Source: Nemophila menziesii
Taxonomy: Eukaryota; Streptophyta; Magnoliopsida; Boraginales; Hydrophyllaceae
Assembly (NCBI GenBank): GCA_029959085.1
Contig: JARWIR010000043.1
Span: forward strand, 4,030,001 to 4,094,000
DNA: 64,000 bases
Direction of reading: 5' to 3'
This document shows positions 56,253 through 64,000 of the stretch, piece by piece. Numbering within the stretch: the stretch's first letter is position 1; each line of letters opens with the position of its first letter. The translations under genes and the position numbers were made by a program. The notes beneath the pieces are model-generated. The model saw only the letters and a list, made by a program, of their open reading frames with translations. It had not been told where the DNA came from and made no database searches.

Positions 56253-58187
56253 CTAGTCAATCACCCCCTCGTATCCAAAAAATCTACCCGTCCCTCGCCT
56301 CCGTTCGACGCTCCTGCTATACCACCATAGACCATTGTCCCCTTGATGTTGCGCCGCCACCCTCCATCTTTCCTTCCAGAAAGGCTAAGTTGTACACCAC
56401 ATCCCATCATCTACAATCTTGACCGCCTTTTGATCCAAAGACGATATCGAAACCTCCACCCAACAAATCCTAACCGTCGTTCAACGTTGTTGGCCTAGCC
56501 GCACCAGTAAAATCTTTCTCAAACCTGTCATGGCTCTACAACCATGAGATCCTCCGTTCCATCACCTCCATCCACTTTGATGGTACCATTACTCAAATGA
56601 TCCCCAAATTAGAAAATAAATAATGCAAATAAACAAGAAACCCATCTAATTTGGTAAGGAAAAGCACAGATGACAAAAAATTATTCAGAAAAACTTAAAA
56701 ACCCTAATTACAAGACTCTCTCTCTGTAGGCTAGAAAAAGTCTATTCGATTGTAAGTTTTGGTCGATTCCTAACTCTTCATAATCAAACTTGATTGTTTT
56801 GTAGAAAAAGAGACAACAAAGGTTGCAGAGAAAAAAGTATTCGAAAACCCATGTTAAACATCAAGCATGTAGATTCATCTATTTTGAATTCCACAAAAAC
56901 TACATTTTTTTCAATCTATTTTTGTGTTACACATTTGGCATGTGTGACATCAGCTAGGGATGAGTACAGGTTCAAAATTCGTGAGTATTAGCTAATTCGA
57001 TCTGGCCATCTAAAGGTGGATCTCTATATTTAAAATCCGAACTAACAGGTTTTTGGCGTATTTTAACAGACGGGATTTTGGTGGACTTTAGGGTCAAACG
57101 AGTCAATATTAATTTAATGAGCATTGTTATATATCATTCATTTTCGCTTCATTTTTATATCACTTCCTATGTGTCACCATGTGTGATATTAAATAAAAAA
57201 GAAACAAAATAAACAATTAAGAGAGAAATGATTTGATTGGTGTTTTAAACCACTACATACCAGGGGTGAAACAAAAAATGTGATATATATTTTTATTTAA
57301 TATAAATTTTTGAATCTGTGTAGAAATCAAAAAAATACAATGTAATGCTGCAACTAATACATTGTACATTTACTACACTAATGTAAGGATTATTCTTCCT
57401 GTGCATTGATTCTTTATCATATTTACTGATTTTGTAGAAGCCATTTACTGGTTTGGACAATATTAATATGACCAATTTTTATTACATAAAAACCATTTTG
57501 CAAAAGTATGAAAGGTCTCTTTGACAGAAAAATAACAAAAGTATGAAAGATCTCTGACAACAAAAAAAGTAAAACATCAAAGTATCTACTCTCTACTCCT
57601 TAGTATATGACACATGTATGACACATGATGACACACGCAATATCAATATATACTGTACAATATAATGTATATTACGATGCACTCGTGAATCATTTTTATT
57701 AATCCATCTTTAATTTTTTCTAAATTATTCAATTTTAACATTAATAAATAATCAATAATCAATATATATAAATAAAACACGACGATTTTTGATTAAGCGA
57801 CTTTTGCTAATACTAAGGTCCTATATAGGTTCAATCCCGTAGGTTTTACTAAAATTAAAACCATGTATAGATCCAAAATCCACAGGCCTAGGCCGTATGG
57901 ATCGGGTTTTCGTGGATCGTGCAGGTCCAGTAAACCGAACATGTCATTTGTTCACCCTTAACATGAACCAAGATAGCTTGTACATATTTCTTCGAAATAT
58001 ATTCATCAACGAGTATTTAAACCGAAACAGACTTATCTGCAGTTTCCATTATTATGATATAATAAACCTGAACTTTTATAGAAAACACAATAAAATGGGC
58101 TTCGTTTATGCTGTTTTATTTTTTGAATGGAAATATATTAGGTAGGGGTAATGAAGTAGTGATTGCAAAGAAAAAGAGCAGGTAACC
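56253..58187. other. intergenic DNA, possible decayed MITE at 57115-57295
   Basis: No gene recognised. At 57120-57295 loosely complementary ends (TTATATATCATTCATTTT and AAAAATGTGATATATATTTTT with GGGGTGAAAC) resemble the GAGTAATG-type MITEs but are too diverged to be sure. Confidence 0.35.
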
Positions 58188-58310
58188 AGTTGGGTTAGCT
58201 CAACTGGCAGAGCCTTGCTATTTCTTTCCCATTTAAAGGGGACGTCCATAATTCGAATCACCTCTCTAACGGGTGTAAAGTAAGAGGTACAAGGTCGTTA
58301 ATATATACCG
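58188..58310 (+). mobile_element. tRNA-derived SINE relic
   Basis: GGGTTAGCTCAACTGGCAGA provides a Pol III A box and AATTCGAATCACCTCT a B box about 55 bp later. The spacing and lack of a foldable cloverleaf mark it as a SINE rather than a tRNA gene. Confidence 0.65.
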
Positions 58311-58379
58311 CTTCTTTTATAGAGATTTACAAGAAAACAAAAACTATTAGAAAAAGATTTCTGTCTCCAAATAAATCGA

Positions 58380-60480
58380 TGTTCCGTTTTACACATTTAG
58401 CTAGAATATCGGCAGTTTTGTTTCCAAAACTATAAATGTGGTTAACTTTCCAAGAAGGAACACTAAGTAACCATCTTTGAATCTCTGAAATGATAGGCTA
58501 GATACTTTAATTTGACTGTCAGAGTAAAAGGAATTGCTCAAAAAAAAATTCTTTCTGCATATATTCCCATTGCGCCTAGGAGATCCCAAGCCTCTCAATC
58601 TGCTAATGAACTGCGTGAAGTAGTTTAGTTAGAACAATTACTCCTTCTTTGTTGATTGCGACTTTTGCAATACATGTCGTAACCCAAGAACTAATGAAGG
58701 TTAATTCCCGATGCATCACTAAACCAACTCATATCATTCTCATCATGCTCCATCCGGTAGGAGATTCGTATAGCGCCATAAAAATATTTCTCCTCGTCTT
58801 GTGATCGACTTGTGAAGTTGTTAGTGTTATTGAAAAGATCCTTGATGAGGGAGATCATTCTAGCGTTGATTTCCAACTGGTTCCATTTTTTTTCGCAGTG
58901 GATTTGCATCTTAGCTTTCAGATGTTCCAAAGTGTATGCAAGATATATGTTGTGTGATGATTTTCAGGTCCCATACGTTTCCTTTCCTGATAAACCCTTA
59001 ATATTTTAATGATCCAATCATCAATCTTTTCCTCATGGTTCCTCTCAACTTTACTTTGCATTGTTGAAGATGCCCAGATTGTTGCGTTGCACGGATAATA
59101 AATCAAAAGGTGTTTGATCGTCTCATTTATGTGCTCACACCATTCACATTTGGCATTAGTTGTACATTTTCTCTATCTGACACTCTCCCTCGTTGGGATG
59201 GTGGTTCTACAACATTTCCATCTGAAGATCGTGACTTTAGCTGGAATGTTTGATTTCCACACGATGTTCCAATTTTCTGAGATTGTGGTTGCTTCTCTTT
59301 ATGTCTAGCTTTTCTTTTAATGTTTAGGTTTGACCATGGCATGATATATAGACTTAGTTGTGTAGGACTTGTCCTTCGTATATTTCCAGATTATTTTATC
59401 ATTTTGCTTGATTTGAAATAGTGGAATATTAAAAAAAATCGTTACAGGTTGGGGGTGGAATTCTCTTTGAATCAGATCGTGATTCCATCTAGTAATATCA
59501 CCATTAAAAAGTTGAGTGACGACTTATAATGAACTTTCTTTGGGTATTTCAAGTTGGAACTCGCCCTTTCTCCATATGTAATCCCATATATTAATGTTAA
59601 ATTCCATTGCCAAACTGAATAATGTATTCCTTCTTCAAAAATTGAAGACCTTGAAAAAGGCTGGCACAAGAACCAGATCTCTTGGATCTTATAGAGTAGA
59701 ATTCGGGAAGTAAATACCCTCCGGAAATTTTGCAACTAGATGACACTAAATAAATGCATTTTTCAATCCACTTAACCAATTTTTTATAGAATCCGAGATT
59801 TTTAGAGTGGCAAGGAGAAAATCCCAGTTCACTTGCCATATCCAATTTGACGGCCGCATAATGTTTCCTCAACATTCTTTTCTATTTTAGAAAATAAGAA
59901 ATTTCTTGTGAAATAATAATATTATTTTTAAGAGTAATGTTATATATCACCCCTTCACCCCTTATGTGGAGCCTATGTGGAGATTTTAAAAACCAATCAT
60001 AATGTTTCTCTTTCTTAAATAACTTTTTTCTTTCTTTTATTTAATGCCACATAGGCTCCACATAAGGGGTGAAGATGTGAAGGGGTGATATGCATTACTC
60101 TATTTTTAATACTATGTCCTTTATGAAATTGAGTTGGCAAAATAATTTAGTTTATAAAAGTTGTAGTCTCAAGAATTTTCGCAATAATTTTATAATAGAA
60201 ATTGATACAAGAAATTAGGCAAAAATTAACATGTCTCCTTTGAAATAAGGGTAATAAATAAGTGTATTATTGATTATTTTTGAAGAGATAATATGATTGT
60301 AAAATTTAAGAAGCAGAGGAAAAAATCGTCATTTAAAATATCCCAGAACTCATGATAGAAACTTCCTAACAACCCTGTCGTCAAGTTGAGTGCTTTGGAT
60401 CTTGACATGTTAAACACCGTATTTTTTATTTTTTCCATATTCAGACTTCTAATGAGCATCTCGTTAATCATCATTTTTTT
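58380..60480 (-). mobile_element. LINE (L1-type) relic, minus strand, with nested MITE
   Basis: Reading right to left: RT N-terminal blocks (NEMLIRSLNMEKIKNTVF, SMSRSKAL-like core, FYHEFWDIL), ISCINFYYKIIAKIL, then C-terminal RT parts (SGGYLLPEFYSIRSK, FGNGIEFNINIWDYIW). A zinc region follows (WKSNIPAKVTIFRWKC, KCEWCEHINETIKHLL), then the RNase H end (WFSDASGI, SDSQIKV, HIYSFGNKTADILAKC). The middle of RT (YADD) is missing. Many stops and frameshifts. Confidence 0.85.
59942..60100. mobile_element. Mutator-type MITE nested in LINE
   Basis: 159 bp, with ends GAGTAATGTTATATATCACC and the complement-type GGTGATATGCATTACTC. The inverted repeats extend about 50 bp and include CCCCTTATGTGGAGCCTATG. 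Exact 9-bp duplications TATTTTTAA flank it (59933-59941 and 60101-60109). Confidence 0.9.
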
Positions 60481-61336
60481 GTTCGCAAGCAGCAGGATTA
60501 ATATAAAATAAAAAATGTTTTATAGAAACCTCATTTAAACCCATTGAAGGTTTTTGTAGAAAGAGATCCTTGTAGTATTTGGAAAATATATTCTCAAAAC
60601 TCTTTAATTTCACTCGATTGTGTTTCTCAAAGCAATTGAAGAGAAATATAGGCTTGATTTTTGGTTTTTTATTTCTCCGTATTTAATTATGTATATTTTT
60701 TTTCAAAGTGTAATATATATATATAGATAAATAATAAAATAACGGTTACAAAGTTTAGCCTATTTTTATAGGTTCAAATTTACAACGTAAAATAATAGCT
60801 AACTAGGGAAAGACCAAACAATATGTTAAGAAACTCCTGATAACCTAATCATCTGCCTTATTTCTGCCAGGAATAACAGTATTTAAATATGTATGATTCA
60901 ACTTGATGTTGGCCAAAAGTTGAGCTAGGCGGAGGGAGGTGAAAGAAGCTAATAGAAAATAGAGAGTGATCTCTAATGAATAATTTTCACTATTATATTA
61001 ATCAACAAATAATTCAACATGTGAAATTCCTTCCGCGTCCAAAAAAAAAAAATAATAATTCAACAAGATTATTATGTTATTCAGTTTTCGATGATTTCAA
61101 TTCAATTCAGCAACAAAGTGACATCTCGTAGACAATATTCTTCCCAATGGTTGAAATAAAAGTCAACTAACCCTTACATCCGGCATTGAATAATTCAATT
61201 TTAATTTTCAATATAAGAAGTCAAGAGTAGTTAAAAAAGTCAATCCATATATTTCTTGTCAAGACATCCTCTTTAATATAGACCGATACAAAAAGTCTAC
61301 CCTGAAAAGTGACAATACAGAGAGTAGTCCATTGTA
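60481..61336. other. intergenic DNA and 3' flank of the reductase
   Basis: AT-rich, with a short AT dinucleotide tract near 60711-60725. No gene seen. The right end should hold the 3' UTR of the aldo/keto reductase. Confidence 0.45.
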
Positions 61337-63580
61337 TTATGGACAAGGATTTGGATAGTCTGAGTGAACTTTGTCAATCTCTTCAATTACTTCTGGACTT
61401 AGCTTCACACTGCATGCTTGGAGGACTTCTTCCAGTTGCCACACCTTTGTTGCTCCAAAAACAGCACTTCCAACAAGGGGGTGTCTTAAAACAAAGCCTA
61501 AGCATAAACATTCGAGATTTATGTAAGAAATTAACTACTTTCGGACCAAGCATAGCAGAGTTTATTCAGCAGCCACTTCAAAATTACTACAAACGAGAAA
61601 TCTAGTTTATTTACCAATAGCAAGAGCTACAGGATGAATACCATAATTTCGCGCAATTTCATGGTAGGCCTACAAAATAAACGAAACAAACAGAGCAAGC
61701 AAAATCAGCATGGAAAAATTGATTTTTGTAACTTACTACGGTGAAAAAACCTTAAAAGCGCCACAATTTATTTTATGCCAATTAAATTCTCTGATTTAGT
61801 ACCGATCTTATATCAAAATACTTGAATTTGGAGAATAAGACTAAGGAAAGGGTATCTCTAAAACTATTTTACTTACTTTAACTGCCTTCTTAATATTGGT
61901 ATTTGACAGATTGTATCTAGATTCTCCTTCAGTGTACCTCCCTGGACACAAAAATGCATCTCTGTCTTGTCAGAAAATCTACTCATTATTGTTTATGATT
62001 TAATTAACAAAGTTCATCATTTTTTAACCTCTAAAGATATTTAAACGAGCATCAGCTGGACCTCCATTTAAATACTTCCCCGAAAGTATGCCCATTGCCA
62101 AAGGGCTATATGCCAATAGGCTTACCCTAACATTTAGGCATTATTAGTTATTATCCGTAAAGTGCCCTTCAACAAATTTATCACATACCTCTCGTGATGA
62201 CAACATTCAGCCATTGCAGAATCGAAATTTCGGGAGAGCAAGTTGTAAGAATTCTGTAAATAGAGGGATTAATTGGTAAATAATGATGGGAGTTTTTAAA
62301 TAGACTAGCTTATATCCATATAATACCTGTACAGATACTATCCTAGGATAGCGAGATCCATCTTCAGCAACTTTTAGGAATTTCATGAGTCCATAGGGTG
62401 TTTCATTACTTAGTCCAATGTATCTAATCTAAAAACATGATGAGAATTCATAACAAGATTTACTTGTAGTAAGTAATATAGCATCACTAACCTTACCAGC
62501 ATCAACTGCTTTGCCGAGAGCATGAAGCTGTTCCTCGATACTTACTGACTGGAAACTTCGTACAGGATCATATTCCGATTCTCCAAACATCGGGACATAA
62601 CTGTAAATAAGTTATTTATGGGGTTAAAGGAGAAATTTCACAAAAGAAATAACTAAACATAAAGAGATAAACGTACAAACCGATCTGGCCAGTGGATTTG
62701 ATACAAATCGATGTAATCGGTTTGTGCACGCAACAAACTGCAGTGATTCAAGATATGTTCTATCACAATGTTGTTACAAATATATATAGCTAATCGATAA
62801 AATCACTATATAGAAGTGATGAATAAATATGCTAAAACCAACCTATTATCTATTGCTTCTGTTATATTCATTGCATCTACACTTTCTGGTCCACCTCGAA
62901 TCCATGTCATCTGCCCTGATGGCCCACTAACCTGTATCACAATTGCCGAAATCAATCATATGAAGCTAATTGATCCCTGATTCTTTTATCATTGAATTTG
63001 AAAAATGTATAATATATAGATAATTATGCATTTTCACCACCATAAACATTAAATTATGGAAGTTGATTAAATTTTCGACCTTAGTGGCAAAGACAACACG
63101 ATCCCGTGGGATTTTGTTAGCTTTAATCCAACGGCCAAAGTATTCCTCACTCCTCCCTTGAGTTTCTGCTCGTTGTGGCACCGGGTACCTACGTCATATA
63201 TAGATTAAAAATTTATCTTTTTGTAGAGTAATTAAAAAAGCAAATATTGATACATTTCGGCAGAGTCAAAGAAATTGATTCCGGATTCGAAAGCCTTGTC
63301 CATAATCTTAAAAGATTCGGGTAATGTGTTTTGCTCACCAAATGCCATGGTTCCTGCGAAAACGACAAATTTATGAATTTAATCAAATATGAAAAACAGA
63401 GTGAAATTGCAATAAATCGAAGAACTTGATTGAGAAAAAAGTTAAATCTACTATACCTAAGCAGAGTTTAGACACCGTTAAGTCAGGAGCTAAACTGAAA
63501 AAAGGGACAGTCATGTTGTAGCAGCAGCAGGAACTTGATATTATTGCACTTTGAAGAAGAGATAACGAAAGAAGCTGCAA
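61337..63580 (-). CDS. Tas-like aldo/keto reductase, complete, 12 exons
   Basis: Exons 63580-63457, 63353-63254, 63188-63080, 62931-62843, 62737-62681, 62600-62492, 62428-62327, 62253-62189, 62126-62029, 61941-61877, 61669-61615 and 61497-61337 join in frame to 377 codons plus stop, all with GT-AG introns. The product is a TIM-barrel NAD(P)H-dependent aldo/keto reductase of the Tas type. The tetrad is visible as Asp71 and Tyr76 (FFDSAEMY), Lys111 (VVFATK) and His156 (YQIHWPDR). The C-terminal half has IRYIGLSNETPYG, VSLLAYSPLAMGILSGKY and VGSAVFGATKVWQL, the last two typical of the cofactor-binding part. The first 22 residues, before an alternative start at 63514, are hydrophobic and Ser/Cys-rich and might be a targeting peptide. 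Substrate is unknown. A tRNA-Ala gene ends about 48 bp upstream. Confidence 0.93.
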
Positions 63581-63628
63581 ATAAACTCCCTGTACCTAAA
63601 AGAAGGTAGAGTTTGAAAAACACAAAAT

Positions 63629-63701
63629 TGGAGATGCAGGGTATCGAACCCTGTACCTCCCGCATGCAAAGCGGGCGCTCTACCATTTGAGCTACATCCC
63701 C
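63629..63701 (-). tRNA. tRNA-Ala, anticodon TGC
   Basis: The 73-nt sequence folds into a full cloverleaf. The acceptor stem GGGGATG/CATCTCC has the G3:U70 pair that identifies alanine tRNAs. D arm has the A box TAGCTCAAATGG, anticodon stem CCCGC/GCGGG has loop TTTGCAT (anticodon TGC), and the T arm has B box GGTTCGATACC. The discriminator base is A. No intron. TTTT and TTTTT terminators follow within 15 bp (63616-63627 read on -). Confidence 0.97.
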
Positions 63702-64000
63702 GGTTTAAACTTTGAGCTACATCCTCTACTCACATTGTAGGATAAGCTCGTCTTCAACATTTTTAGTTATCGCACTGTTCATTGTTGCCGGTTGGTAACT
63801 TATTTCTCGATTTAAAACTTTGTTTTTGGGGGAATTATTACCAAGTGACAGTATTTTTATTTTATAATAAATATTATAATTCACATACAATGACTCTCGT
63901 TTATAGTAATAAACACCACAAATAAATTCAATATCGTCATTTAAGACCCTAAACTAATAGATTTTTTAATTTGTTTTAGTTATAATTTTATTATATAATC
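63702..64000. other. upstream flank of tRNA-Ala
   Basis: The word TTTGAGCTACATCC from the tRNA 5' end recurs at 63711-63724, a 14-bp partial duplication. The rest is AT-rich and unassigned. Confidence 0.5.

Noticed and set aside
58188..58310. second tRNA gene
   Set aside because: A and B boxes are present, but the acceptor and anticodon stems do not form; it fits a SINE better.

Overview
The window is nuclear DNA of a flowering plant, most likely a eudicot. It is AT-rich, its genes have many GT-AG introns, and it carries a plant-type BSL1 kelch phosphatase, a plant SOSS-B-like OB-fold gene, tRNA-primed LTR retrotransposons, L1-type LINEs, tRNA-derived SINEs, and Stowaway, hAT and Mutator-type MITEs. 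I could not assign a species.

Four cellular genes look intact. A SOSS-B/OB-fold gene lies on + at 7.49-7.91 kb. A complete 20-exon BSL1 gene lies on - at 39.89-45.43 kb; its joined exons give 881 codons plus stop. A complete 12-exon Tas-like aldo/keto reductase lies on - at 61.34-63.58 kb (377 codons). A tRNA-Ala(TGC) lies on - at 63.63-63.70 kb, only about 50 bp upstream of the reductase start and on the same strand.

Layout. 0.66-6.74 kb holds three minisatellites sharing a CCCATCA core. They surround minus-strand fragments of unrelated host genes with preserved splice sites (ARGONAUTE, PP2C, proteasome beta-5), which suggests gene capture by a transposon. 7.9-12.9 kb is degraded DNA with a LINE endonuclease relic, a MITE and a Helitron helicase relic. 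13.0-14.97 kb is the 5' half of a LINE. 14.97-35.24 kb is a nested block of non-autonomous Ty3/gypsy-type elements (Gag-protease only, tRNA-Asp primer site). An old permuted element with one LTR is interrupted, with a GTAGG target duplication, by a tandem LTR-internal-LTR-internal-LTR array of about 15.6 kb. 35.2-37.4 kb holds further retrotransposon-like DNA and a Stowaway MITE. 37.4-39.6 kb is the 3' half of a LINE, possibly of the same copy. BSL1 follows. 45.4-53.6 kb holds a decayed LINE, a SINE and an RNase H relic. 53.6-55.9 kb is a solo LTR of the same family with perfect target duplications, itself split by a hAT-type element. 58-60.5 kb holds a SINE and a LINE relic with a nested Mutator-type MITE.

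The most informative structure is the triple-LTR array. Its middle LTR is a mosaic: the left part carries variants of the right LTR and the right part those of the left LTR, as expected from unequal LTR-LTR crossing-over. The second is the 0.7-6.7 kb multi-gene chimera bounded by related tandem arrays.
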